The notes beneath the pieces are model-generated. The model did not search any database, was not told where the DNA came from, and was given only the letters and a program-made list of their open reading frames with translations. 64,000 nt of DNA from DASRFA01 sp035651755. GTDB taxonomy: Bacteria; Desulfobacterota; Binatia; UBA12015. Made by a program: the position numbers and the translations under genes. Positions within the stretch are counted from its first letter, which is position 1. Every line of letters begins with the position of its first letter. Location: NCBI GenBank assembly GCA_035651755.1, contig DASRFA010000053.1, forward strand, positions 35,053 to 99,052, read 5' to 3'. Shown one piece after another: positions 32,835 to 40,670 of the stretch.

Positions 32835-33600
32835 GGCGGTCGCGAGGCGGCTCCTCGAGGTGGCGGCTCTGGTGGCGCTGGTCGCACCCGTCCCAGTCGC
32901 CGCGGCGGCGCCCACCGCGCCGGCCGCACCGCCCGCACCCGTCAAAGCGGCCGCCGCGGCCGAAGGCGAGGCCGCCCGCAAACCGCCGACCGACGCCGGC
33001 TTCCTCGGCCAGCTCAACTTCGGTTCGAGCAAGGAGCCGATCACGATCTCCGCGAACCAGCTCGACTTCGACTACCAGAAGAACCAGGTCACCTATCGCG
33101 GGCAGGTGAAGGCGGCGCAGGGCGAGCTCGTGATCGACAGCGACACGCTCACCGTCACGTTCGACCGCGCCGAGGACCAGAAGCAGGCGCAGCTCCGCGA
33201 GGTGATCGCGCAGGGGACCCCCGTCGTCATCACCCAGGGCACGCGCAAGGCGACCGGCACGACGGCAGTTTTCTCGCAGACGAAGCGCCAGATCGTGCTG
33301 ACCGGCGACCCGGTCCTGCGCGACGGCCCGAACGAGGTGAGCGGCGACCGCATCCTGGTGTACCTCGACGAGGGGCGAAGCGTCGTCGAGTCGAGCCCGA
33401 AGAAGCGCGTGTCGGCCGTGGTCTACCCGGGCAGCACGGAGAATGGCCTCGGCGTCGCCGACGCGGGCGCGGCCGCGGGGAAGCCACGGGCCGCCGGTCC
33501 GAACGCCGCAGCCGGTGGCGCCGCGCAGGGCGCCGTCGGCGGCAGCAAGGCCCCAAGCGGCGCGAAGCCGGCCGCGACCGGCGCAGAGGGGCACCCGTGA
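32818..33600 (+). CDS. lptA: LPS transport periplasmic bridge protein LptA
   Basis: LptA monomers stack to carry LPS across the periplasm. A signal peptide ends near V-P-V-A-A-A-A, then comes a Pro/Ala linker. The OstA domain runs from about residue 65 to 190: I-T-I-S-A-N-Q-L-D-F-D-Y, V-T-Y-R-G-Q-V-K-A-A-Q-G, I-V-L-T-G-D-P-V-L-R-D-G and V-S-G-D-R-I-L-V-Y. The last 50 residues are low-complexity Gly/Ala/Pro. The GTG at 32818 has AGAGGGA at good distance and gives a normal signal peptide; an ATG at 32767 would add 17 residues. It overlaps lptC by 17 bases and lptB by 4. Confidence 0.92.
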   Translation: MRPTTEAVARRLLEVAALVALVAPVPVAAAAPTAPAAPPAPVKAAAAAEGEAARKPPTDAGFLGQLNFGSSKEPITISANQLDFDYQKNQVTYRGQVKAAQGELVIDSDTLTVTFDRAEDQKQAQLREVIAQGTPVVITQGTRKATGTTAVFSQTKRQIVLTGDPVLRDGPNEVSGDRILVYLDEGRSVVESSPKKRVSAVVYPGSTENGLGVADAGAAAGKPRAAGPNAAAGGAAQGAVGGSKAPSGAKPAATGAEGHP

Positions 33601-34391
33601 CCGCGGCGGTCGGCGCGCTCGACGCGCGCGCTCAGGAGCGCTCGGGGGCCGTGCGGCCGGCGACCGCCGCCTCGGCGCTCCGCGCGAACGGCCTCGAGAA
33701 GTCGTTCGGGAGGCGGAAGGTCCTGAAGTCGGTCTCGATCGACGTCCATCCGGGCGAGGTCGTCGGCCTCCTGGGCCCGAACGGCGCGGGCAAGACCACC
33801 ACGTTCTACTGCGTCGTCGGCCTCGCGCGTCCCGACGTCGGCACGATCACGCTCGGCGACCAGGACCTGACCGATCTCCCGATGTTCCGACGCGCGCGCG
33901 CCGGGATCAGCTACCTGCCGCAGGAGCCGTCGGTCTTCCGCGGCCTCACGGTCGCGCAGAACATCATGGCGATCCTCGAGACGCTGCCGCTCACGCGCGA
34001 GGTCCGCCGCAACCGCCTCGACGCGCTCCTCGACGAGCTCTCGATCGCGCACCTCGCGGAGTCGAACGCGAGCTCGCTTTCGGGCGGGGAGCGGCGACGG
34101 CTCGAGATCACGCGTGCGCTCGTCATCTCGCCGTCGTTCATCCTGCTCGACGAGCCGTTCGCCGGCATCGATCCGATCGCGGTGATCGACATCCAGAACA
34201 TCATCGTCCAGCTGAAGGAGCGCGGCATCGGCGTGCTCCTCACCGACCACAACGTGCGCGAGACGCTCGGCATCTGCGATCGCGCGTACATCCTGAACGA
34301 CGGCGTCATCCTCGAGGAGGGCACTCCGGAGACGATCGCCGCCAGCCCGAGGGCGAGAGAGATCTATCTCGGCGAAAGGTTCCGGCTTTAG
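33597..34391 (+). CDS. lptB: LPS export ABC transporter ATPase LptB
   Basis: LptB hydrolyses ATP to pull LPS out of the inner membrane with LptF and LptG, which are not in this window. Walker A G-P-N-G-A-G-K-T-T at about residue 63, Q-loop L-P-Q-E-P-S-V-F, signature L-S-G-G-E-R-R-R-L-E, and Walker B I-L-L-D-E-P-F-A-G-I-D-P are all intact; E-R-R-R-L-E and A-G-I-D-P are LptB-type. The C-terminal E-I-Y-L-G-E-R-F is also diagnostic. About 30 extra N-terminal residues precede the core. Starts with GTG in a GTGA overlap with lptA; rpoN follows 6 bases later. Confidence 0.97.
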   Translation: MTAAVGALDARAQERSGAVRPATAASALRANGLEKSFGRRKVLKSVSIDVHPGEVVGLLGPNGAGKTTTFYCVVGLARPDVGTITLGDQDLTDLPMFRRARAGISYLPQEPSVFRGLTVAQNIMAILETLPLTREVRRNRLDALLDELSIAHLAESNASSLSGGERRRLEITRALVISPSFILLDEPFAGIDPIAVIDIQNIIVQLKERGIGVLLTDHNVRETLGICDRAYILNDGVILEEGTPETIAASPRAREIYLGERFRL

Positions 34392-34397
34392 AAACTC

Positions 34398-35909
34398 ATG
34401 GCGTACGAGCAGAAGATCGGGCTTTCGCGGAGGCTCACGCAGAGCCTCGTCATCACGCCTCAGCTCAAGCACGCAATCAAGATCCTCCAGCTCTCGCGGG
34501 CCGACCTCGAGCAGCTGGTCGCGGAGGAGATCGAGCAGAACCCGACGCTCGAGTCGCTCGAGCTCGGGCAGGAGGAGCACGAGGTCGAGTCCCTCTCGGC
34601 GACTCCCGACGAGCGCATGCCCGAGCTCGTCGACCCGACGAGCGCCGAGGCGCCGACGCCGGCGGCGGAGGAGACCGCGAGCGAGCTCGCACCCGAGACG
34701 TCGAACCTCGGCGACATCAACTGGGAGGAGTACCTTTCCGACTACGCGAACAACTTCTCGCAGGGCTCGATGTCGGCGGGGAGCGGCGGCGACTTCGACG
34801 AGGATCGCCGGCCGAGCCTCGAGAATACGCTCACGCGCAGCTCGACGCTCGCCGAGCACCTCACGTGGCAGCTCCGGATGGGAGACTTCACGCCCGAGGA
34901 GTGCGCGATCGGCGACGTCCTGATCGGCAACACCGACGACAACGGCTACCTCCAGATCTCGATCGACGACGCGGCCTTCGAGGCCGGCGCCGACGTCGAG
35001 GAGGTCGCGCGGGCGCTCCGGAAGATGCAGGATTTCGATCCGCCCGGCGTCCTCGCGCGCGATCTCCGCGAGTGCCTCCTGATCCAGCTCCGGCTGCTCG
35101 GCCTCGAGAATTCACCCGCGGCCGCGATCGTCGCGGATCACCTGAACCTCCTCGAGGCGAAGCGCTTCGACAAGCTCGCCAAGGAGCTTCGCCTCCGCTC
35201 CGAGGAAGTCTCGCAAGCGGTGAACGTGATCGCGGCGCTCGAGCCCAAGCCGGGCCGCGACTACACCTCGCAGGACGTCCGCTACGTCGTGCCCGACGTC
35301 TTCGTCGAGAAGATGGACGGTGAGTACGTCGTCATGCTGAACGACGACGGCATGCCGCGGCTCCGCGTGAGCAACGCGTACCGGCGCTTGCTCATGGATC
35401 AGGACGGATCGACGGAGGCGAAGAGCTACATCCGCGAGAAGCTCTCCGCCGCGCAGTGGCTGATCCGCAGCATCCACCAGCGCCAGAGCACGCTGTTCAA
35501 GGTGACGACCTCCATCGTCCGCTTCCAGCGCGACTTCCTCGACGAGGGCGTGAAGGCGCTCAGGCCGCTCGTCCTGAAGGACGTTGCGAACGACATCGGC
35601 ATGCACGAGTCGACGGTCAGCCGCGCGACCGCGAACAAGTACGTGCACACGCCGCAAGGCACGCTCGAGCTCAAGTACTTCTTCACGTCCAGCATCCGCT
35701 CCTCGGACGGCGAAGGCGTTTCCGCCGAGTCCGTCAAGGAGCAGATCCGCGGGATCATCGAGTCCGAGGACCCGCGCCGTCCGTACAGCGATCAGCACAT
35801 CGCCCAGGTGCTCGCCTCGAATCACATCGAGATCGCGCGCCGCACGGTGGCGAAGTATCGCGAGATCATGGGTATCCTACCCTCGTCCAAGCGGAGGCAG
35901 ATGGCGTGA
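34398..35909 (+). CDS. rpoN: RNA polymerase sigma-54 factor
   Basis: RpoN directs polymerase to -24/-12 promoters that need NtrC-type activators, one of which is at 15.3-16.7 kb. The Gln/Leu-rich region I (Q-S-L-V-I-T-P-Q-L-K-H-A-I-K-I-L-Q-L) opens the 503-residue protein; an acidic region II at about 55-130 follows; the core-binding region is next; and the RpoN box A-R-R-T-V-A-K-Y-R-E lies near residue 484. The order lptB-rpoN-hpf-ptsN is conserved in many Proteobacteria. The stop overlaps the GTG of hpf. Confidence 0.98.
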   Translation: MAYEQKIGLSRRLTQSLVITPQLKHAIKILQLSRADLEQLVAEEIEQNPTLESLELGQEEHEVESLSATPDERMPELVDPTSAEAPTPAAEETASELAPETSNLGDINWEEYLSDYANNFSQGSMSAGSGGDFDEDRRPSLENTLTRSSTLAEHLTWQLRMGDFTPEECAIGDVLIGNTDDNGYLQISIDDAAFEAGADVEEVARALRKMQDFDPPGVLARDLRECLLIQLRLLGLENSPAAAIVADHLNLLEAKRFDKLAKELRLRSEEVSQAVNVIAALEPKPGRDYTSQDVRYVVPDVFVEKMDGEYVVMLNDDGMPRLRVSNAYRRLLMDQDGSTEAKSYIREKLSAAQWLIRSIHQRQSTLFKVTTSIVRFQRDFLDEGVKALRPLVLKDVANDIGMHESTVSRATANKYVHTPQGTLELKYFFTSSIRSSDGEGVSAESVKEQIRGIIESEDPRRPYSDQHIAQVLASNHIEIARRTVAKYREIMGILPSSKRRQMA

Positions 35910-36277
35910 AGAACAATTCCGTCCCGATCACCGTGACGTTCCGTCACATCGCGCCGACCGACGCCTTGCGAGCGCACGCCGAGAAGAAGCTCTCGAGCAT
36001 CGTCGGCATGGTTCCGGGAGCGACGGACGTCCACGTCGTGCTGAGCGCGGCCCCGCCGCACCACCATCGACAGCTCGCCGAGATCACCGTGCACGGACGC
36101 CAGCACGTCCTCACGGCGCGCGACGAGACCAACGACATGTACGCCGCGATCGACGTCGCGGTCGACAAGCTGGAAAGGCAGATCCGGACGCTCAAAGGGA
36201 AGATCGTCGAGGCGCCGCGGCGGAACTCGGGCGGCAGCCGCCGTTCGGGCTCCGGGCCCGCGCCAGCGACGACATGA
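35906..36277 (+). CDS. hpf: Ribosome hibernation promoting factor (short form)
   Basis: HPF binds the decoding centre of idle ribosomes in slow growth. The 123 residues contain the S30AE domain: I-T-V-T-F-R-H-I-A-P-T-D-A-L-R at the start, D-V-H-V-V-L, H-H-H-R-Q-L-A-E-I-T-V-H, and Y-A-A-I-D-V-A-V-D-K-L-E-R-Q near residues 74-93. There is no C-terminal dimerisation domain, so it is the short type. A Ser/Gly/Arg-rich tail follows. GTG start within the rpoN stop; it ends in an ATGA overlap with ptsN. Confidence 0.95.
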   Translation: MKNNSVPITVTFRHIAPTDALRAHAEKKLSSIVGMVPGATDVHVVLSAAPPHHHRQLAEITVHGRQHVLTARDETNDMYAAIDVAVDKLERQIRTLKGKIVEAPRRNSGGSRRSGSGPAPATT

Positions 36278-36735
36278 CCATCACCGACATCCTCACCCGG
36301 GACCGCGTCATCCCGGAGCTCCAGGCGACGACCAAGGAAGGCGTCCTGAACGAGCTCGCCGGCCTTCTCTCCGGCCCGACGACCGGCACGGACCCGTCCC
36401 GCCTCGCGAGCGTGCTCCGCGAGCGCGAGCGCCTGAACAGCACGGCGATCGGGGAGGGCATCGCGATCCCCCACGGCCGGCTCCCGGGCCTCCGGAGCGT
36501 GGTCGCCGGATTCGCGCGCAGCCCGGCCGGCGTGGAGTTCGACTCGGTCGACAAGCAGCCGACCCACCTCTTCTTCGTGCTCGTCGCGCCGGACGACGCC
36601 GCCGCGATGCACCTGAAGGCGCTCGCCCGCATCTCGCGCCTCTTGAAGGACAAGGAGTTCCGCGCGCGACTTCTCGCGCTCTCGGATCGCGACCAGCTCT
36701 ATCAGGCGATCGTCGACGAAGACGCCCGGTTCTGA
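36274..36735 (+). CDS. ptsN: PTS EIIA-Ntr protein
   Basis: PtsN is a regulatory phosphotransferase that takes phosphate from an HPr-type protein and controls potassium, nitrogen or envelope responses. At 153 residues it is the standard single EIIA domain, with the active His in I-A-I-P-H-G-R near residue 67 and H-L-F-F-V-L-V-A-P-D further on. The opening M-T-I-T-D-I-L-T-R-D matches the family. It sits between hpf and hprK; the HPr of this block (39.1 kb) is the likely donor. Confidence 0.95.
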   Translation: MTITDILTRDRVIPELQATTKEGVLNELAGLLSGPTTGTDPSRLASVLRERERLNSTAIGEGIAIPHGRLPGLRSVVAGFARSPAGVEFDSVDKQPTHLFFVLVAPDDAAAMHLKALARISRLLKDKEFRARLLALSDRDQLYQAIVDEDARF

Positions 36736-36745
36736 TCGCGTTGCG

Positions 36746-37690
36746 ATGGCCGTGACCGTGAACGACGTAGCGGCGCTTCAGGGCTCGCTGAAGCTGTCGC
36801 TCGTCGCCGGCAAGGCCGGCCTGTCGCGCGTGATCGACGCTCCCCGCATCCAGAAGCCGGCGCTCGCGCTCGCCGGCTACCTCGATCAGCTCCATCCCGG
36901 TCGCGTGCAGGTCCTCGGAAACGCCGAGATCGGGTACATCGAGGGCCTCGACCGCGAGTCGGCGGAGGCCGCGGTGGACGCCGTCTGCCGCGCCCCGGTC
37001 GCGTGCTTCGTGGTGACGAACGGCAACCCCGTGCCCGACGTGCTGCGGCGCGCGTGCAACCGCCGGCGGGTGCCGCTCTTCGCGACCGACCAGAAGACCG
37101 CCGCCGCGATCCGCTCGCTCACGCGCTGGCTGGAGGATCGCTTCGCGCCCGAGACGTCGCTCCACGGCGTCCTCATCGACGTGTTCGGGCTCGGCGTGCT
37201 GCTGCTCGGAAAGAGCGGGATCGGAAAGAGCGAGGCCGCGCTCGCGCTCCTCGGCCGCGGACACCGGCTGGTCGCGGACGACGTCGTGCGGGTGCGCGAG
37301 GCGCCGCCCGGATCGCTCCTCGGGCGGTCGCCCGACGCGCTCAAGCACCACATCGAGATCCGCGGACTCGGCGTGCTGAACGTCGCCGACCTCTTCGGCG
37401 CGCTCGCGACCGTCGACCAGGCTCCCGTCGAGCTCTCGATCGAGTTCGTCGACGAGATGCCCGGCGCGCGCGTCGACCGGCTCGGCATCGACGAGCGGGT
37501 GATGACGATCCTCGGCGTCGCGGTGCCGTTCCTCCAGGTCCAGCTCCGCCCGGGCCGCGACGTCGCGACGATCGTCGAGGTCGCCGCGCGGAACGAGCTC
37601 CTGAAGCGGCGCGGCGTCCACGGTGCGCGCCGCTTCGTCGCCGGGTTCGAGCGCGGGCTGCGGCGCGGCGTCGCGAAGGGCACGGCGTGA
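36746..37690 (+). CDS. hprK: HPr kinase/phosphorylase
   Basis: HprK phosphorylates and dephosphorylates a serine of HPr. The N-terminal domain (about residues 1-130) is followed by the P-loop G-K-S-G-I-G-K-S-E at about 154-162, D-D-V-V-R-V with the catalytic Asp near 177, the HprK signature E-I-R-G-L-G-V-L-N-V at about 206-215, and a C-terminal L-K-R-R-G. The target serine is conserved in the HPr encoded at 39.1 kb. The 314 residues are normal for the family. Ends in a GTGA overlap with rapZ. Confidence 0.96.
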   Translation: MAVTVNDVAALQGSLKLSLVAGKAGLSRVIDAPRIQKPALALAGYLDQLHPGRVQVLGNAEIGYIEGLDRESAEAAVDAVCRAPVACFVVTNGNPVPDVLRRACNRRRVPLFATDQKTAAAIRSLTRWLEDRFAPETSLHGVLIDVFGLGVLLLGKSGIGKSEAALALLGRGHRLVADDVVRVREAPPGSLLGRSPDALKHHIEIRGLGVLNVADLFGALATVDQAPVELSIEFVDEMPGARVDRLGIDERVMTILGVAVPFLQVQLRPGRDVATIVEVAARNELLKRRGVHGARRFVAGFERGLRRGVAKGTA

Positions 37691-38550
37691 AGGGGTCGCT
37701 CCAGATCGCCGTCATCACCGGGCTCTCCGGATCGGGCAAGAGCACCGCGATCCGCGCCCTCGAGGACCTCGGCTACTACTGCATCGACAACCTACCGGCC
37801 GTCCTGATCCCCCGCTTCCTCGAGCTCTGCGAGTCGAGCGACGAGATCACGCGCGTCGCGCTCGGCGTCGACACGCGCGGCCGCGGGTTCCTCGACGAGC
37901 TGCCGCGCGTGCTCGACGAGGTTCGCCGGCGTGGCCACCGCGTGCTCGTCGTCTACCTCGACGCCGCGGACGAGGCGCTGGTACGGCGCTTCAGCGAGAC
38001 CCGCCGGCCGCACCCGATGGCGGAGGGCAGCGACATCGCCGCCGGCATCCGTCGCGAGCGTGAGCTGCTCGCAGGACTCCGCGGCGACGCCGATCGCGTC
38101 CTCGACACGACCGCCTTCACGTCGCACCAGCTGCGCGAGGAGCTCCGGTCGCTCTTCGGGCGAGAGACCGGCTCCACCGCGATGCGGGTCGCGCTCGTGT
38201 CGTTCGGCTTCAAGTTCGGCCTTCCAGCGGACGCGGACATCGTGTTCGACGTCCGGTTCCTGCCGAACCCGTTCTACGTCGACGAGCTGCGACCGCAGAG
38301 CGGTCTCGACGAGACGGTCGCGGCCTACGTCCTCGCCGACCCCGCGACCGGGAAGTTCCTCGACCTCGCGGACGAGTTCTTCCAGTTCGCGCTGCCGAGC
38401 TACCTGCGCGAGGGAAAGAGTTATTTGACGGTGGCCCTCGGATGCACGGGCGGGCGCCACCGCTCGGTCGTACTGGTGGAGCGGCTGCGCGAAATGCTAG
38501 ACGGTCGGGGTGCGGAGGTTACTGTCCGCCATCGCGACGTCGGCCGCTAG
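37687..38550 (+). CDS. rapZ: RNase adapter protein RapZ
   Basis: RapZ is an ATP/GTP-binding protein that in E. coli directs decay of the small RNA GlmZ and so controls glucosamine-6-phosphate synthesis. Walker A G-L-S-G-S-G-K-S-T is at residues 13-21, then Y-C-I-D-N-L-P-A; the C-terminal domain has F-G-F-K-F-G-L-P-x-D-A-D, F-D-V-R-F-L-P-N-P-F-Y and C-T-G-G-R-H-R-S-V. 287 residues is typical. The link to cell-envelope precursors fits the LPS genes upstream. Its 3' end overlaps a long possible leader of the next gene. Confidence 0.95.
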   Translation: MKGSLQIAVITGLSGSGKSTAIRALEDLGYYCIDNLPAVLIPRFLELCESSDEITRVALGVDTRGRGFLDELPRVLDEVRRRGHRVLVVYLDAADEALVRRFSETRRPHPMAEGSDIAAGIRRERELLAGLRGDADRVLDTTAFTSHQLREELRSLFGRETGSTAMRVALVSFGFKFGLPADADIVFDVRFLPNPFYVDELRPQSGLDETVAAYVLADPATGKFLDLADEFFQFALPSYLREGKSYLTVALGCTGGRHRSVVLVERLREMLDGRGAEVTVRHRDVGR

Positions 38551-38701
38551 GCCGATCGCCGCGGGCTTCGGTTTGGCGTCGAACCTGCCGGCGATCACGG
38601 CACGCCCGGCCGCCGTCCTGCGCGGCCTCGCCGCCAGCCGGCCGCGCGGCGCGTCTGGCTCCGGCACGACGTTCTGGCAGAGTTTCGAGCAGGTGAGAGC
38701 G

Positions 38702-39139
38702 ATGGAGAGAGGTCGGGTCCCGGTGGGCACGCCCGAGGCGCCCATCGGCGTGGTGGTGGTGGGGCACGGCCGGTTCGCGGCCGAGATGGTGGAGACGCTC
38801 GTGAGCGTCGTCGGCAACGTCGAGGCCGTGGAGGGCGTGGAGTGCACGCCGGCCGACGACCAGGCGGCGATCCGCGACCGCATCGCGACGGCCGTCGGGC
38901 ACGTCGATCGCGGCGCCGGCGTCATCGTCCTGACCGACATGCTGGGCGATACCGCCTCGAACGTGAGCCTCGACCTCGCGCGCGGGCGTGAGGACGTGGA
39001 GGTCGTCGCCGGGGTCAACATGCCGATGCTCCTCAAGCTCACGACGTCGCGCTGCGGCATGACCGCGGCCGCGCTCGCGGACTTCATCCGGCGCTACGGC
39101 CAGGAGCACATCTTCTGGCCCACCCGCACGACCTCCTGA
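38702..39139 (+). CDS. PTS EIIA component, mannose (Man) family
   Basis: The domain fills 145 residues: I-G-V-V-V-V-G-H-G-R-F-A-A-E-M with the phospho-His near residue 23, G-V-I-V-L-T-D-M-L-G-D-T-A-S-N at about 80-94, and V-A-G-V-N-M-P-M-L-L-K-L. No IIB, IIC or IID partners lie nearby, so it is probably regulatory, paired with the HPr next door. The ATG at 38702 follows an AGGTGAGAG site and gives the bare domain; a start at 38510 would add a 64-residue Ala/Arg leader overlapping rapZ. Confidence 0.88.
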   Translation: MERGRVPVGTPEAPIGVVVVGHGRFAAEMVETLVSVVGNVEAVEGVECTPADDQAAIRDRIATAVGHVDRGAGVIVLTDMLGDTASNVSLDLARGREDVEVVAGVNMPMLLKLTTSRCGMTAAALADFIRRYGQEHIFWPTRTTS

Positions 39140-39148
39140 TCGGCCCTG

Positions 39149-39415
39149 GTGCGTCGAACCTTCGTCATCCGAAACCGCCTCGGCTTGCACGCGCGCGCGG
39201 CGGCGCAGCTCGTCCAGCTCGCGGCCGACTACAAGTCGGATCTCGTCATCTCGAAGGACGGCCAGGAGGTGAACGGGAAGAGCATCATGGGGCTCATGAT
39301 GCTGGCGGCGAGCCAGGGCGCGACGATCGACGTCGAGGCCGACGGTCCGGACGCCGAGGAGCTGATGAAGGCCGTCGAGGCGCTGATCGAGGCGAAGTTC
39401 AACGAGTCGGCGTGA
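39149..39415 (+). CDS. ptsH: HPr family phosphocarrier protein
   Basis: This 88-residue protein has the active His in G-L-H-A-R-A-A-A-Q-L and the HprK target serine in N-G-K-S-I-M-G-L-M-M-L. The residue two after the conserved Arg is Ala instead of the common Pro (H-A-R-P-A), a variant seen in other deltaproteobacterial-type HPr proteins. It should be phosphorylated by enzyme I on His and by HprK on Ser. Enzyme I is not in the window although it often follows directly; here hemW on the other strand follows. GTG start 9 bases after the EIIA stop. Confidence 0.95.
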   Translation: MRRTFVIRNRLGLHARAAAQLVQLAADYKSDLVISKDGQEVNGKSIMGLMMLAASQGATIDVEADGPDAEELMKAVEALIEAKFNESA

Positions 39416-39448
39416 CGGCGCCGCGGGGCCGGCCGGCGCTTCCGCCCG

Positions 39449-40645
39449 TCAGAGGAACGAAGCAAACACGCCGTCTGCGAGCAGCAGGCCGCGCTCGGTG
39501 AGGACCAGCTCCTCGCCGCGCCACTCGACGAGCCCTTCGCGCGCCAGCTCGGCGACGTGCGGGAACGCGTCGGCGAGCGGCTCGCCGAAGCGGCGACGGA
39601 ATCCCTCCGCGTCGATGCCGCGGGTCTCGCGGAGGCCGAGCCAGCAGGCCTCGCCCATCGCCTGCGCGCGCGTCAAGGACTCGCGGGACGCGATCGCGCT
39701 GCCGCGCGCGGCGACCGCCTCGCGGTAGCGGTTCGGATCGCGGAGGTTCTCCCAGCGCGCGCCGAACGCCGCCCCATCGGCGGCCTCGCCCGGCGCGCGC
39801 GCGCTCCCGGCGTCGTCCGCGGGCGCGAAGGAGTGTGCTCCGGCTCCCAGGCCGAGGTAGGGGAGGCCGCGCCAGTAGGCCTGGTTGTGGCGCGCCGCAC
39901 GGCCGGGCCGGGCGTAGTTGGAGATCTCGTAGCGCGCGTAGCCGGCCGCGGCGAGGCGGTCTCCGACCGTCCGGAACATCGCGATCTCGAGCTCCTCGCC
40001 GGCGGGCGCGATGCGCCCGGCCGAGAGGTCGCGGAACATCGCGGTGCCCTTCTCGTAGGTGAGGTTGTATGCGGACACGTGATCGGGCGCGATCGCGATC
40101 GCCTCGTCGACGTCCGCCTCGCATGCGGCGAGGCTTTGTCCGGGGACCGCGTAGATGAGGTCGAGCGAGAGGTTCTCGAAGCCGGCGCGGCGCGCGGCGG
40201 CGAGCGCGGCGCGCGAGTCGTCGACCGAGTGGCGCCGGCCGAGCGCTTCGAGCAGCTCGGGCTGGAACGACTGCACGCCGAACGACATGCGGTTCACGCC
40301 GGCGGCGCGGAAGCCGCGGAGGCGGCCCTCCTCGACCGTGCCGGGATTCGCCTCGAGCGTGATCTCGGCGTCCGCGGCGACGCGCAGCTCGCGCGCCGCC
40401 GCGTCCAGGAGGCGGGCGATCGTCTTGGGCTCGAAGAGCGACGGGGTGCCGCCCCCGAAGAAGATGGTCGCGATCTCGGCGTCGCGGAACGGCTCGCTGG
40501 CCGCGTGATGCGCGAGCTCGCGCTCGAGCGCGGCGGCGTACTCCGCCTCCGGCCACGTGCGCGCGGCGTAGGAGTTGAAGTCGCAGTACGGGCACTTCGC
40601 GAGGCAGTACGGGATGTGGACGTAGAGCGCGGCTTGGCGCTGCAC
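39449..40645 (-). CDS. hemW: Radical SAM heme chaperone HemW (HemN-like)
   Basis: The radical SAM motif C-L-A-K-C-P-Y-C-D-F-N-S-Y (C-x3-C-x2-C) comes at about residues 14-26, with I-F-F-G-G-G-T-P-S-L, then E-A-N-P-G-T and G-V-N-R-M-S-F-G-V-Q-S-F. The motif is HemW-type; true HemN has C-x3-C-x2-C-x-C. HemW inserts heme into target proteins; many copies are annotated as coproporphyrinogen oxidase. 398 residues is slightly long. GTG at 40645 is chosen; no strong ribosome site is visible. The divergent ABC gene starts only 25 bases away. Confidence 0.93.
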   Translation of the reverse strand: MQRQAALYVHIPYCLAKCPYCDFNSYAARTWPEAEYAAALERELAHHAASEPFRDAEIATIFFGGGTPSLFEPKTIARLLDAAARELRVAADAEITLEANPGTVEEGRLRGFRAAGVNRMSFGVQSFQPELLEALGRRHSVDDSRAALAAARRAGFENLSLDLIYAVPGQSLAACEADVDEAIAIAPDHVSAYNLTYEKGTAMFRDLSAGRIAPAGEELEIAMFRTVGDRLAAAGYARYEISNYARPGRAARHNQAYWRGLPYLGLGAGAHSFAPADDAGSARAPGEAADGAAFGARWENLRDPNRYREAVAARGSAIASRESLTRAQAMGEACWLGLRETRGIDAEGFRRRFGEPLADAFPHVAELAREGLVEWRGEELVLTERGLLLADGVFASFL

Positions 40646-40670
40646 GTCGCCGAGGCTAACGTGCCCGTCG

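Noticed and set aside
38510..38701. Earlier start for the EIIA-Man gene inside rapZ
   Set aside because: It would add 64 Ala/Arg-rich residues not part of the domain; the ATG at 38702 has the better ribosome site.
39449..40645. Oxygen-independent coproporphyrinogen oxidase (HemN)
   Set aside because: The cluster motif lacks the fourth cysteine of HemN and reads C-P-Y-C-D-F-N-S, which is the HemW type.
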